Notes under the pieces: generated by a model
The model's input: only the letters and a program-made list of their open reading frames with translations
Database searches by the model: none
Told to the model about the DNA's origin: nothing
Translations under genes and position numbers: made by a program
NCBI GenBank assembly: GCA_033807695.1
Contig: CM066303.1
Location: forward strand, 992,001-1,056,000
Source of the DNA: Daedaleopsis sinensis
Taxonomy: Eukaryota; Basidiomycota; Agaricomycetes; Polyporales; Polyporaceae
Length of the DNA: 64,000 nt
Reading direction: 5' to 3'
Part shown: positions 23,897 through 37,099 of the stretch, piece by piece
Layout of the letters: each line of letters starts with the position of its first letter
How positions within the stretch are numbered: position 1 is the stretch's first letter

Positions 23897-26800
23897 ATGG
23901 ACCCGTTCTCTTCTAGTCTACAAGTGCCCGACGGCTCTCAACCTGGCCCATCACGCCAGCATGGCGCGCGCCCCGTGTCCGTACAGCCCACATCATCATC
24001 CAATTCCCAGTCGGCGAGTCGCAAACGTGCCTCCCATAACGTTGTTACCTCGCAGCCCCAGCAGGAGGAGCAGCCGGGATACCGCGATATCTACTCTCAC
24101 CCGGCCGCCCTCGAGTATGCCGCGGCACACCCACGGCGGACGATTCCCAAGTTCGGGCCCTACCTCCTCCTCCAGACGCTGGGAGAAGGCGAGTTTGGCA
24201 AGGTCAAGCTGGGGCTGCACATGCAGTGGGGAGAGGAGGTCGCCGTGAAGCTCATTCGACGCGGGAACATCGATTCCAGCGTGCGCATGTCCAAAGTAGA
24301 GCGCGAGATTGAGGTCCTGCGGGTGCGTGCACTATCTTCCTGATCTTCGCTGGCCATGCGTGACTGGGCATGGCAGACCCTCAAACACCCCAACATCGTC
24401 CGTCTCTACGACGTTATCGAGACGGACAAGTATATCGGTATAATTCTCGAATACGCGTCCGGGGGCGAGCTCTTCGATCACATTCTCGCCCATCGGTATT
24501 TGCGGGAGAAAGACGCCTGCAAGCTCTTCTCGCAGCTCATCTCCGGGGTCTGGTACATACACCAAAAGAAAATCGTGCACCGGGACCTCAAGCTCGAGAA
24601 CCTGCTCCTCGACCGGCACAGGAACGTAATCATCACTGACTTCGGCTTCGCGAACCGCTTCGAACACCGCTCGGACGACCTCATGCAGACTAGCTGTGGG
24701 TCCCCCTGCTACGCTGCTCCAGAACTGGTCATCTCGGACGGGCTCTACGTTGGTTCGGCTGTCGACATCTGGTCATGCGGTGTCATCCTATATGCTATGC
24801 TCGCTGGCTACCTGCCGTTCGACGACGACCCGGCCAACCCGGACGGCGACAACATCAACTTGCTGTACAAGTACATCGTGAATACGCCCCTGTCGTTCCC
24901 CGATTATATCTCCGAGGAAGCGCGGGACCTGCTGTCCATTATGCTCGTGCCCGATCCCGCTCGTCGTGCAGATTTGCCGACGATCATGGCTCACCAGTGG
25001 CTCGCTCCATACGCTTTCAACTTCCAGAAGGGCGTCGCCGAGCTCGAGCGCACTGCAATCGAGCAGCACCACCAGAAGAGGCTCGCCTACCAGAAGCAGA
25101 TGAAGGCGTCTGCGGTTTCTTCTGATGCCTCTGCGTCTAGGATGGCTCGCAGCCAGAGTGCGCGGGTAGAGCCGTACTCCTCTCAGACGTCGCCTACCGG
25201 TTCGCGCAGCCATCGCGACCAGAGGTACGCTCAACAGGCTCAGCCCGAGTTCCTGTACGAGACGTCTTCACCGGTCAGCTCGTCACGGCGCGGTGTCAAC
25301 TCTGCAATTGTCCTTCCGACCTCGTCTCCCCTCGGATTGGAAGACGATCCGTTTGCTCCGTCTCCGTCTCAGGAGGTTCCGTCTATCTCCCTTCCGGCTA
25401 CGTCGGTGCCCGTGGACGTCTATAACGGTGATGACAAGATGCAAGTCGACAGCGGCCATCCTCAGCCTCCTGCTTCGCCCCCTACCGCGTATGCACCTGT
25501 TAAGACTTCTCCCGAGTCGAAACGGTCCAAGGCGCCGAACCGCCATACGATTCAGGTCGAGTACGGCGAGTCGGACTCCAAGCCAGGTCCTTCGAGAGAG
25601 CGTTCGCGCACGAACGGTTCTGTGCAGGAGCGTCCTGCTAAGAAGCAGTCTCTTGACATCGACTCCAGGTCTTCGCAGAAGCCGTTACCTGGTACGCCGT
25701 CCTCTGCCCAGCGCGCAGAAGCTGTTTCCCCGCAGTCGGCGACGTCACCAGCTGCACCAGAGCCCGCGCCCATGGTCTCTATCGAAGTCACCGGGCCGCC
25801 TGTCACGCCGTCTGTTGAGGAGAAGCCCGTCCATGCACAGAATGGTAGCTCTATATCAACAGGATCGTCGTCGAAAAGCCGACACCGCAAGGGACTGTCC
25901 ATCGACAAGATCGGGATTTCGAAGATGTTCAGTTCCGGGAGTGCGGAGCAGACGAACGGCGCCGTCGCCCGCTCGCCTTCGCAGAGCCAGAGGTCGGTCA
26001 AGGACACGGCCCCCTCTGTCAAGGACCTCGGTCGTCGTCCCTCAAGCGTGCAGGTGTCGTCGAAGACGAGCGTGGACACTAGCGCAGACACATCTCTTCT
26101 AAGCCCCGGCGGTACCGTTAACAGCAAGAAGTCGTCGAGACGGAACACACTCACCGTCATGGTCGCGCCGTTGCGCAGCAGCATCAAGCCCCGGAAGAAG
26201 GGCGCGGAGACCCCGATGAAGGAGAAGCCCGATATGCAAGACAATTCGCGCACACCCGATGGCTCAGCCCCGCCCGTGGTGCCACCGAAGGGCGATATGG
26301 CACCACCCGCGACCCCACAGCCGTTGCGTACTCAGGACGAGTCACAATCTGGCTACAACACGAGCACATGGAAGAGCCAGCGATTCCCCATACCAGCCTC
26401 AACGGCGAAGGCGAGCAAGGTCATGCAGTGGTTCCGCTCCAAGAGCAAGGGCGGCCGCGGGACTGCAGATATCTCCGACGTCGAGATCGAGAAGTCCGTC
26501 GCAGACATTCCGCCCCAGCGCACCGCTGTGCCCCCGACCGCGATCAACACGACGCATCTCCAGGCCCCCTCTGCTGCGGAGAAGCTGCACTCCCCCGTGC
26601 CCCTCACCGCGACCCCCTCGGACGGGTCCTTCGCGCCGCACTCGTTTGCGGACCGGCTCAAGCAGATCGGCACGGGGCGTGTCAACCTGCGCGTGCACCA
26701 CGGCGCGGTCGACCAGACCACGATCACGACGGGCTCGCCGCCGGAGGTGATGAAGCACGTCAAGGCCGTGCTCGAGGGCATGGGCATCGACATCACGATG

Positions 26801-27440
26801 GAGCACGAGTACAAGTACCGCTGCGTGCGCCCCAAGAAGAAGCGTACGGGCCTGGGCCTGCGCGAGGGTACCGGGAGCCTCGCGGCGTTCACTATGGTCG
26901 GCTCGGCTGCGTCCAATGGCGTAAGATTCATTCCCTACCTCCTGCTTTCCATAGTATGCTGACTGTATGCGTGCATAGGTCGACAAGCGCGGGTTGCCCG
27001 TTCCGTCGCAGCCGGCTTCGTCCTTCGGGTCGTCGACTGGGGGCATGCTGCGTGGCTTGCTCATGCGTCGGCAGTCGTCGCAGGTGTCCACTGGGACCCA
27101 CCAGGGTTCGCCCTCGCTCGAGTCGGAGAGCACCTCGGATGCCGTCCTGGCCGCCGCTGTGCCCGGCTCTACCGGCGAAGTCCCGTCTCCGATTGGCCTG
27201 GAGACCGTGTATGGCGACACTCAGCAAGACGCGGGCGACGAAGTGAAGTTCTCGGTGGAGCTCACGCGTCTTGACCGGCTCGACGACACATACAGCTTGG
27301 ATATCAGAAGGATGAAGGGCAACCTGCGGAGCTACAAGTTTATATACGATAACCTTAGACAGTGAGTGTCTCCCCTCTCGGTTGTAGATGTCCTGCTGAT
27401 GTCTTGCCCCGTCTGCAGGCGCGCGGACCTCCAGCGGTGA
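23897..27440 (+). CDS. KIN4: Kin4-like serine/threonine kinase with KA1 tail
   Basis: Four exons (23897-24322, 24377-26920, 26979-27361, 27419-27440) give 1,124 residues. The kinase domain spans about residues 85-360: GEGEFGKV loop, VAVKL lysine, HRDLKLEN, DFGFAN and APELV. The TSCGSPCYAAPELVISDGLY segment and the DDDPANPDGDNINLLY insert are characteristic of the yeast Kin4 branch, which acts in the spindle-position checkpoint. A long disordered Ser/Pro region follows, then a basic block and a C-terminal KA1-type domain (about residues 970-1124; VKFSVELTRLDRLDDTYSLD), which usually binds acidic membrane lipids. The reading frame is also open upstream to an ATG at 23786; the 23897 start has the better context. 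The role in this fungus is inferred from homology. Confidence 0.88.
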
Positions 27441-28549
27441 GCGCACGACATCCGCAAACAATTGGCCTCGGTTGTACATGACATACCATACGCCTGTCCT
27501 GATCCTCTGGGTCAGTGGCATGGCGCGACTCGCACGTTCGCAGCATCGTACGTACATACTTGTGTCAATACTCCCGTCTCGCGCTCCCTACTCGTATGGC
27601 CGGCCAATCCCTAATCCAGCCCTTTGCGGTTGCTTCGTTCCTCTGATTATTCCTCTCGCTCCTTCCACCCCATCCCCTCCTACTATCGTCTCCATCAACC
27701 CATCGACTTGAATCCCGCTACGCGTCTCCCTCCCCCTGCCGTCGTACATACTCCCGGCTCCGTATTCCTCTCAGGTCAAGTCTTAGTCCACTCGTGGGGT
27801 GTCTCCGTCGGTCCTCTTCAGCCGGAGAGTCCGGTACAAACGCCACTTGCTGCTGTTTCAACTTTCTATTTCGTTTCGTTTCGCCGTTATATGTGATAGC
27901 TCCCCGTCCACTCGTTGCCCCGCATCCTGCCACTGGTCGAATCTTCTTCTCTCTCATGTCATGACACGACTACAGCATCCCCCTGCATACGTTTCGTAAT
28001 CCGCAAAATATACCACGCTCGTCGCATATTCGTTGGAAGGCATGCCTGACACAATCTGTTAAGTACTAAGTCCATAGGAATGGCATTGCAAAGCGTGTTG
28101 CCTCGGCGGCGCGCACACGAAACCGCGCGCGCTCCGGCGATACCGCCATGGTCACCCAGGCTGACGACCACTACAATCGACGACCACTATGTACCACCTG
28201 CTTACTCCGGTCTGCGTGGATGTCGTCCGGGGATATTCTCCCTCCTCCCTCTCACCATTCATTCAGGGGCTGTGTGCTGCGCTGAGCTCATACACATCAA
28301 CGGACCGCACATCACCGTGCCATGCAGTGAACCGTGCAGTGAAATAAGTGCTGCGAGCTTCGCCGTTGTCTTCTTCACGAACAAGCGGTCTGGCGTGCGG
28401 ACCACATACCACTTACTCACGGCCACCCCTGTCGAGCTGATTAGCGTAAGACGAGATGATACTATCCCCAGGTGAGCTCAGCCATATACCCTTGTTATTT
28501 GCGACGGTCGAGCTCAGCTCCTACCCCATGGCGACCGTGCGCGCGTTCA
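27441..28549. other. intergenic
   Basis: 3' flank of the kinase gene and the region where the missing N-terminal part of the following Rho-GEF-like gene would be expected. I searched it for Dbl-homology signatures and saw none. Confidence 0.45.
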
Positions 28550-30967
28550 GAGAAGGAGGCGGGATTCGGCGAAAACTATGCGCAGGTGGAATGGTATAGC
28601 GAGAGGTTGGTATTCGAGAACATCCTACCCATGGTGCGTAGTAATCGTCCTATGTTGTCCTATATGCCCATCGGGCTGCTCACCGCAAGTCTTGGCCTCC
28701 TCGCAATCGCGGATTTCAGAACCTAGACTTGGAGAACCCCGTGCGGAAGGTCCTGCATGCGGGCCCGCTCCTGCGCCAGAATGATACGCTGAAGAGGAGT
28801 GTAACGGGGTGGAAGGAGCTATGGGTCGTGCTGTTTGACAACTATCGTACGTGCTCCCATTGTTTCTGATGATTTCCATACGACGACGAAGATGGGGCTG
28901 GCAGTGGTCATGACCAAGCCGAAGGGGAGAGGCGACGATGTGAAGTACGTCGTCTGGAAACCTGTGAGCACCCGTGCATCCGCCGTCGAGAGTCCATGTC
29001 GCCCTAATATGCGCCCGAAGCCAGTGCGCCTGGAGTTCCTCTCGCTCGCCACCCCCACGGTCCGCCCTGTGCAGCGGAGCAACACCCTTTCCCGGATGAT
29101 GCGCCCCAGTCGGGACTCCTTCGAGCTGTCCGCATTCGAGCACGCATTGGACAACGCCTTGAACACTGCCAACCCCATACACGCAAACTACCACCCGATC
29201 TCCTTCCAGTCCCTCGGGAAGAGCGCGGGCGCGTACACGCTGTACGCCCCAACGCAGGACGAGCGCGACACATGGCGGCGGAGGCTGCAGGAGGCGGTCG
29301 CGGCGAGGCAGGCAGCTCAGGCGGAGAACGGCGTGTTCAGCGTTGAGACGATCACCTCCGACACGGCGTCCAGTCAGGACACCCCTGCGCACCACCCGGG
29401 GCTCGTGACCGGGCGGATATCGTGCACGCTCCCGTTCGGTGAGTGCTGTGGCTACTTTGGCCTTGGGCGGGGAGGTGGGCGTGCTGAAATGCAAATGAGG
29501 CAGCTACGGATGATGGGCGCGAGCTCGTCGCTATTGGGAGTGAGGATGGGGTTTGGATTGGGGATCCGCGATACCCTGAATGTGAGCCAGCTCTACCTCC
29601 CGCATATATGCTTGACAATCGGTCGCTGCGATCTGACATTAATGGCTATGGTAGCAATACAGCGCGTGATTTCTCTCAGACTGGTCACGCAGCTTGCGTA
29701 CTTGGCCACGTTCGGGTTCTTCGTCTTCCTGGCCGACAAGGTATGTTGAGAACAGTCAGGACTGCATTCTGAACGAGTACTGATCTAACGCGTAGTCATT
29801 GTACGCGATTGGCATCGAAAGCGTCGTGCCCACTAGCAATGGAGACCCAACCCGACCACCATTTGGGCTCCAGAAGCTCAACGACGACGACAAGGCTGTT
29901 CGGTATTTCAGCGTCGGTCGCCAGGACGGGCGTACACTTATACTGTTTATGGTGAAGAAGGGGGTAAGCGAAAGCCCGCATCGATATATCTCACCGATCT
30001 GAACACTGTAGTGCAGTTGGACAGCGTGTTCCGGGTTCTTGAAGTGCTCCCCCCGCCCCGTGAACGTGGTGTGCTATCTCTTTTGCAAGATCCAGCAGGG
30101 AAACGCTTCAAGACTGGCAGGGTGAGCACTTCGAGAAGTCTTCTGTAAGAAATTGCTCACAGCTGCTGCACTAGGATTTCTTCATCCCGTCCGACTCGTA
30201 CGACCTCCTTTTCCTGAAGAGTAAAGTTTGTATATTATGTCCAAGGGGTTTTGAGATCATGGACTTGCCTGGGTGCGTCAATGGCACCTGGACTCGCATG
30301 TGCATTTATATTGTCTAACTACGATGTGTGGCAGGTATGTGAGCGTCACTATCCCTCAAGAGGAGGATTTGCGCAGGCTAGGCAAACGCCCAGCGAGTTC
30401 GAAGCCGATAGCGATGTTCAGAATACGCGAGGGCGAGTTTCTGCTGTGCTTTGATGGTCCGTGACGGCTTCTACATACCGCTCTTTGATCTAACTTTCCT
30501 CACCAGAGTACGGCCTGTACGTCGACAAACGCGGGGCCCCATCTCGGTCACCCCCCCTCATCGAGTGGGAAGGGGTTGCAGTACATGCGGCGTGGCACCC
30601 GCCATACGTGCTCCTCTTCGGCGAGTCCTTCATCGAAGTGCGTCACGTTGAATCCGGCCGCCTTGCACAGGTTATTACCGGGCAGACTGTCCGCTGCGTG
30701 TGGGACGGACGAGGGGTCGTGCGCCCCGAAGGGCAGGATGAGTTCGACGACCCGCGGACGCCGAGGATACACGCTGTCCTGGAGGACTATGAGACTTCGA
30801 CTATCTCCTCGCGACCAGGTCTGTCCTTCGGAGCGCAATCGCGGAGCCCGTCCAGACGGCAGCACGTTGTGGTGTTGACCCCGACGGAGAGGCTCATCGT
30901 GCCGGGGACACGGTATTCCCCCTCCTTGCTCAGTGTGGCCGATACCCTGCCTCCCTACGTCCCTTAA
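28550..30967 (+). CDS. PH-CNH protein, Rho GEF-like but without a DH domain
   Basis: Many short exons. An interdomain linker (WYSERLVFENILPM) leads into a PH-like region (LDLENPVRKVLHAG, GWKELWVVLFDNYLVMTKPK, then the LYAPTQDERDTWRRRL helix). A citron-homology (CNH) domain then runs to the stop at 30965-30967 (ELVAIGSEDGVWIGDPRYPE, LVTQLAYLATFGFFVFLADK, YDLLFLKSKVCILCPRGFEI, EFLLCFDEYGLYVDKRG). This is the order of the C-terminal half of Rom1/Rom2-type Rho1 exchange factors. The Dbl-homology catalytic domain that should precede it is not found, and no good ATG opens the first exon, so the 5' end is uncertain. It is either a truncated paralogue or a DH-less regulator. Confidence 0.7.
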
Positions 30968-31092
30968 CATATGCTTCATACTCGCATTGCTGTCACGCTC
31001 TCACTGATCTCTACTGGACATGGACACAAGCTTTGTAGACTCGACTGTGTTTCTACATGTTGTAACTTATGTTTTGTGCTTCCACTTGCATT

Positions 31093-31441
31093 GCTGCCGA
31101 GGACGGCTCTGCCTCTCCCGGGTTGCGAAGGCGTATGTGTGCCCAGTGCGTCGAAGCCTGGTCTTGAGAAGAGAGTTCGCGGCAAAGATTGAGGCTCAGG
31201 ATGAACATATGCTCAAACCGTGTCTGTAGAGAGAATCTTGCGAGATATGGCTTGTGGGCAATGTCGCTGGACGGGAGCGGAGTGAGGTGACCTCCGCTGA
31301 ACGCAGGAAGATCGCCAATGCGTCGTCCGAATCTGGCTTCGTTATGTCCATACCAGCGCTCGGGTAGTCCACGCGATCCCCAAGATGCACGTCCGTCCAT
31401 GTACGTGATACGGGCGTAGAGGTCGTGCTAGCATGATGCAT
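31093..31441 (-). pseudogene. fragment of a HET-protein C-terminal region
   Basis: About 350 bp closely match the C-terminal coding part of the HET gene at 57735-59981 (HLGDRVDYPSAGMDITKPDS, DALAIFLRSAEVTSL, ELSSQDQASTHWAHIRLRNP). One C is missing near 31280, shifting the frame. There is no HET domain and no start, so it is a non-functional fragment. Confidence 0.85.
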
Positions 31442-32187
31442 CTGTAAGGACTTTAATGATACGGTATATCCTCACTGCCGCCTGCATTGCATCCTCCGTG
31501 ACTTCAGCTTGACGCTTCGTGGCAGGTGCCCTAGACGACGATCCTGTGCATATTAGGCCTAGGACGGACTAGTAAAACTTATGATCATCGACGGCACCGT
31601 TGATGCAAATGACCTATGCTCCGGGTGGTGCGTCGGTAGAAGGTGCGAGAGTCCAACGAGGTGCTCACAAGGGGAGTCGGAAGGATGGAGATTGATGTAG
31701 GGAGTGTGTGGATGAGGGACGGAACGAGCGTGCGGGAGCGCGGAGCGCGGTCGGAGTCGAAGGTCGGATGTCGGATGTCGTAGAACGAGAGTCGGTAGTC
31801 GGAAGGCGGACGAGCACGAAAGACGGACGAGCACGAGAGCGAGAGCGAGAACAAAACGAGGGGACGAGAATGAAAGACAAGTACTGTATTGCTGACTAGT
31901 TGGTGGTGGTACAGTGCTAAGTTGTGTTCTAAGCTAAGCGCACGGAAACGGTGCCACTGGAAAATCCTAAGCGTCTAGGTTTCCTAATCGGTAACACCAA
32001 CGTACTGTACTCTCGAATATCCGCGCGGAACCATAAGATGCTCATCATCCCCTCTTTGCTGAGATCGAAGATCGTGAAATTGTGCGAGAATGTTGTATTA
32101 GTCTGAGTCTAACGAAATTATGACGATGACTGGGAGAAGGACAGATGTAATGTACGAGAACGATAGGAATGGGTAGTAGGACACCAG
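31442..32187. other. low-complexity region, possible LTR remnant
   Basis: On the minus strand 31560-31870 is a run of CT-rich, TCG/CCG-type words, like the transcribed part of fungal Gypsy LTRs, and it lies on the 3' side of the gag remnant. No paired LTR was found, so this reading is tentative. Confidence 0.3.
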
Positions 32188-33975
32188 TCAGTTGTAGTAT
32201 CGTACTGTAGTAATGCGAAGGGTATAGATGAACGAGTGGCACGAATGTTTTTGAGGCAGCTTCAATCGCACATGCGGGTCGTGCTCGAATCGGATGTATC
32301 GACGAACGCGGCGGGGCCAAATGACTGCGTCGCTATAGCGGCGAGATAGTCCGGGAAGTGGGAGACGATTATCTTCTTGCAGCACGATAGGATGAGAGGG
32401 AGATGGAGGCGGAGGCATGACTGGGTGCTCGACGCTCATGGAAGCTGGTGCGAAAGACGCGAAAGACGACGGGAACTGAAGGAACGACTCGGAATACGCT
32501 ATCATGGCGGGTGGTTTGGGAGAAACGACGATAGCGGGTGGCGTTGGCGTAGGAACGACGGGGTTGAAAGGTGAGACGTCAGCGACGCTAAGCTCGCTCG
32601 GTGGCTCTTCGGGTTGCGACTCTGCGGCACTATAGGCTGGATTTTCGCGCGGACTCGGATGCTTGAACTCGGATGCTGGATGGCGTCCATTTAAAGGGAT
32701 GGCGCCGGGAGTGACGTTGTGGAGACGACGGCGAGAGGCGACGGATACGAAGGCGACGCGGACGAAACAGGGTGTGATGGCGACGCGGCGGGGGCGGCGT
32801 GACAGCAGGCGACGCAGACACGGCAGCGAGAGAAGGCAAGGACACGACGACGGAAGGCGACGAGGACGTGAGGTCCGGCAACAAAGAGGGTGTGACGACA
32901 GGCGACAAAACGTGACGACGGAAGGCGGGGACGTGATGGCGGGCGACGAGGACGTGTTGGGCGGCGGGAGGCGACGAGGTCGTGACGACGGACGGTGTAA
33001 CGGCGGGCGACGGAGTGTGCTGAAGAGAGACGGCGGTGGTGGAGGACGCAGTGGACGTGGGCTTAACAATTGGTGACTGTGCCTGGATTGCGCAAATTGT
33101 CGCCTCTTGATACACTCGTTGACACTCGAGCGCGAAGATCTCGATCTCTTTGCGCAAGGTTTCGATTCGCTCGTTTTCGTCGAGCTCGTGGATGTGCGCG
33201 GGGCCGGAAGTCGAGACCGCTCGGGGTGCAGGCTGCACGGCGACGTGATGAGAAGTCGGAGGAGAAGGTCCGGCGACTAAGCTCGGGGACGAGACGGCGT
33301 GGACGTGAGGGAGCTCGGGCTTGATCCGACTGGTCTAGATGTGGCGGTCGCTGATGCGCTAGATCGTAGTACTAGCTGCTGCGCGAAGTTGAAGTTCGCC
33401 ATCGTCTTCAAAGTGCGCGCGGCCTTGCTGAGCTCAGACTGGACTGCGGTCGCGGGAGATGTCAGCGTACGGGGCGAGGACAAGGACGGACGTTCAAAGT
33501 GAGTGCCCGCGAAGGGCGCAGTTACTGTTGCTCGCAGGACGTGATGCGCGGCCTCGGTGACTTGAGCGATCGATTAGGGTCGTCGAAGAGCGAGAACGTG
33601 GGGGTAGACATTGCGCAGACGATCCAGATCTTGCGTGCGCAGAGGCTCTTGGATGCCGTGGATGAACATGTAGTCGCGGTCGTCTGGAGGAAGGTAACCG
33701 GTGTCGACGAGGAGAGTCGCGATATCGCGGAATCGACGGCTGTATTCGCCGAGTTCCTTCAACGAGCGAATGCCGTCACCAACGTATTCGGCAATGACGA
33801 CACGCTTGAATGAGTCGTAGGACTTGCGCGGGTTAGAGAATTGGGGGTACGCTCGCCAAAGCGTCTTCTTGGTTTGGGGACCAGTGCCAAGCGAACATTG
33901 ATGAAGCCTATTCGAAACCCAAGTACTCATACTCCCGCAACATGACTTCAGTCGGTCCAGGCTTGCGAGGGGCAA
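32188..33975 (-). pseudogene. Gypsy-type LTR retrotransposon gag remnant
   Basis: The 33574-33975 frame reads like the capsid part of agaricomycete Gypsy gag (SYDSFKRVVIAEYVGDG, YSRRFRDIATLLVDTGYL, RDYMFIHGIQEPLR, LRNVYPHVLALRRP). A TAA at 33574 then interrupts a frame that continues SIAQVTEAAHHVLRAT. A further frameshift near 33300 leads into ELDENERIETLRKEIEIFAL and a Pro/Ser-rich tail. Another shift separates the upstream YLAPRKPGPTEVMLREYEYL segment. No protease, reverse transcriptase or integrase follows. It is a decayed gag-only fragment. Confidence 0.7.
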
Positions 33976-34093
33976 GGTAACGGTGGAGAATGCGTCGGTC
34001 AGTGGATCGCTGTAGGAAGCCGGGGCTGATAGAAAGCCAATATTGACAAATTGAGTGCCATGCCAAACATCAAAAGTTCACCACAAAGATAAC

Positions 34094-36281
34094 TTACCGG
34101 GAGTTAGCGGATGCACGTTCGGAGACCGTGGTCGTAAGCCTGAGGTCAAGTGTAGTAGTCGGGTTGGCAAGACATGGAGTGAATGCGAGCACGAATGTCC
34201 GGATCATTTGTCGGGATGAACTCATTGGATCCACCGGCTCGGAAGGGAAATTAAAGGAAAACTCCCTCGTGAGGTCGGGCCATTCGCGAATGTGATCTGT
34301 AGCACAGTCGTGACCAGAACTTGAAGAGTTGCACATTCGCTTTGCATTCGCCGGACGTGCTCGAGGACATATGTCCGCCCAGTGCACGGGGAGGGCATTA
34401 TAGGCAGAGACCCCGTCAGTGCAGAGGCCAAGGCTCAGGACGAATTCTTGTCCACGCGGGCCGGATGTTCCCGACGAGACGATGAGCACTGTGCTAGTGG
34501 GAGTGTACTGGCCAAAACGAGTACGAGACGGCGCTGGACATTTTTCTGTATCTATAACGCGGATACAATGGTCGTTGAGCTCCGAGCCTTCTCTCCGGCT
34601 TGTCACGGTGTTAGCGTTCAGATTCGTCTCGCTCGGATAGTCTAAGCGTGCCCCGAATGGGGCCGACAAGTTCATTGGAGCCGGGAGATGGTGTGAATCC
34701 ATATGTTCAGCGTTGGTATGCATCTGCAAAAAGTGAAATGGAGAATGGAAAGCGAAAGTGGATGATATGCCGTGATGAATGGTGGGGGTGGGGGACATCA
34801 CGGTCGGCCGATAATCCAACAGCACCTCTTCCCAGGACCACATAGTCGAAGGACTTTCAAATTGTAGACCCGGAAGGTCCTCGTGAATCCTCCCGCGGTT
34901 ATACAACTGTTCAGCGAGCCCGGAAGCTAGACCAGCATACGGCCCGGGGGGCACCAATTCAAGGAAGAGCTTCCTGGCCCCGTTGAAGTATTTCATAGTG
35001 CAACCCAGATCCCACACAACCATGACAGAGTTGTCGTCCCGGTGTATGCGACCGACCAGGATGTTCGCAATGATACCATGCGGTGTGATTGAGAAGGTTG
35101 TAATTTTGCGGGAGTGGTACCGTGACGACTTTTCAGGCGGCGAGCTATGTATCAAGGTTGTTACCTGTTCGACCGCACGTCAACAAATGTCTCTGTGATC
35201 ATAATTCACCGAGGAACTGGCATTTACCCAATGTGTCAGACGGTTACGATTGGTGCATTTTGCTGATGCTTGATACACGTCCGGTATGAATTGAACTCCT
35301 CTGCAGAACGAGAAAGCAGAAGGCGATGATGCTAGGAATGACGTGCTCCTATGCCAAGAATAAAAACGGAGTCAGTAATATATCTTGTTCAACTCTGCGT
35401 ATCAACGTCGCTACTGACATCTCCTGCGAGCGAAAACCCCATACAAAGAGACTAGTATCTGGTGATTGCTTCATGATCTCTTCTTGTAGTCGCCGGAACG
35501 CGTTCCTCCCCTCGCCATACAGCGTAGGCATGTTGATGCCAAAAATCCCGAGTAGGCAGTAGGCTTCGTCTTCGATGCGGGTAGTTATCCGTTGGGCGGC
35601 CCACGACATGCGCTCCGCGACACTGAAGTCGACACATCGTTTCTCCATTCGTAGCAGTTCTTCCGAAATGCCAGTGATGTTTTCGAGGTCAAGTGCGTAA
35701 TCGACCTTGGAGCCTATGACATCCCAAGACTGTGAGAGGAAGAGAACGTTCCTAGGTGCGATCAGCTCCTGCAGCGTCCACCCTCGTTTATGCCACTGGC
35801 TGTGCGAAAGTGTGCTGGTAGGACCAACATATGGACTCCGCGGAAAGAGGTCCGTGAGGTCGTCGTCGTCCTTCGATAGTGGGACATCCCTGAGAAACGC
35901 ATAGCAAACGGTCGCGAGGGCGTAGTAGTGGAACATCGAGTTGATGGCCTCCGACAGCTCCGCGCTGCTCGTCTTGTCGATGCAGCAGGTATCGACCCAC
36001 AGCCACTCGTAGCCGTGTCGTTGCGCGAGCTCGCAAGCCTTCCTAATCTTCTCCGATGCGAGATCGCGAGGGTTCGCTCCCGTCGTAGAGCATCGAATGC
36101 GAAGGGCTTCTGTCTCCTGGAAGGTCTGCTCGTCGGCATCCCAGACATGTGAGAGGATGGCAAAGCCGGGAACTGGGACTGCCTCCGGAGAGACGAAGAA
36201 CTTGAGCTCAGCGCGATCGGTCCGAAGAAGCCACATGGATTGAGTATATCCTGCTGTAGCGAAGGATGTGCTCATTAGCAT
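34094..36281 (-). CDS. HET-domain protein (HET2), intact
   Basis: Three exons (35419-36281, 35228-35348, 34094-35164), with introns of 70 and 63 bp, keep one frame for 684 residues. After MWLLRTDRAELKFF the HET domain reads GFAILSHVWDADEQTFQ, then EWLWVDTCCIDKTSSAELSE, then WHKRGWTLQELIAPRNVLFL. The conserved stretch that follows HET in HET-E-1-like proteins comes next (EDEAYCLLGIFGINMPTLYG, FRRLQEEI). A less conserved C-terminal half (TFSITPHGIIANI, FAFHSPFHFLQMH, LAFTPCLANP) is shared with the HET gene at 57.7 kb. HET proteins mediate heterokaryon incompatibility and related innate-immune-like death reactions in ascomycetes; the role in basidiomycetes is less clear. Note WDADE where its two relatives have WGDDE. 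Confidence 0.88.
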
Positions 36282-37099
36282 CGACAAGTTTGTATCGGGC
36301 AGACTCTGCCTACCTATCCTTGAGAAGGAGATACGGAGCTTGTGTCAGTGCGTGTGTGCGAGCGATGATGTACGGAGGACTTGGATAGTGGGGGATATTA
36401 TATATTTCTCAGCAGATGGACCTACGAGACGCTGATGCTCACAGCATGGTGGACCAAAGACACGCATTCACGGTGCGGTGATAGTAGGCAGCTATCAGGG
36501 CGTCATTCTACCTGTCAATTTAGAGTCCCACCTCGTTCCCATGGATTGATGCGCTATAATAACCGTCCAAGCTGTACCATGCCTATGCAGGGTTCATATG
36601 CGTGGCTGGTGAGCAGGCTAATCGTAGGGTCAAGGGGCTGGGGTGCCGCATTGTATCCTATCAGAGAGTCAGCTACAGTATACTACATGTTTCCGGAATC
36701 GAGACACCAGACAAACTGCTCACCTCGTGATAGCTTATGTATCGTAATAGCTTATGTATGAGTAGGCTGTGGGCCTGCTTCCATTAAGGTTTTCTCCGTG
36801 TGCGATCGATGTTCGTTGAACAATGGATGCAACGAGTTGCCGCTTCTGCCGAGGGAAGCAGTGTGGGGCTATGCCCAACCGTACTGTACCATGAGCCATG
36901 TATAACGAAGGCGATTCTACGCAAGGAAGTTAGGATAGTTGACATGGAATGACACATGCGTACCTTGGCTGCACTGGTGAAGTTACCAAGTCGAACTGAA
37001 CTCGACGAATGGTTTTCGCACAATCCAAGTAGTCGGTCCAGCTGGCAAGTAGTAGAGTTATCGCACCCATGGCAGCCCGAGGACTCGCTAGTCACATAG
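36282..37099. repeat. 5' flank of HET2, inverted copy of the HET3 flank
   Basis: No gene seen. The sequence matches the reverse complement of about 62850-63384, so HET2 and HET3 were duplicated together with roughly 0.5-0.8 kb of upstream sequence. Indels and substitutions are frequent. The tandem UBE2S array begins directly at its outer edge. Confidence 0.7.
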
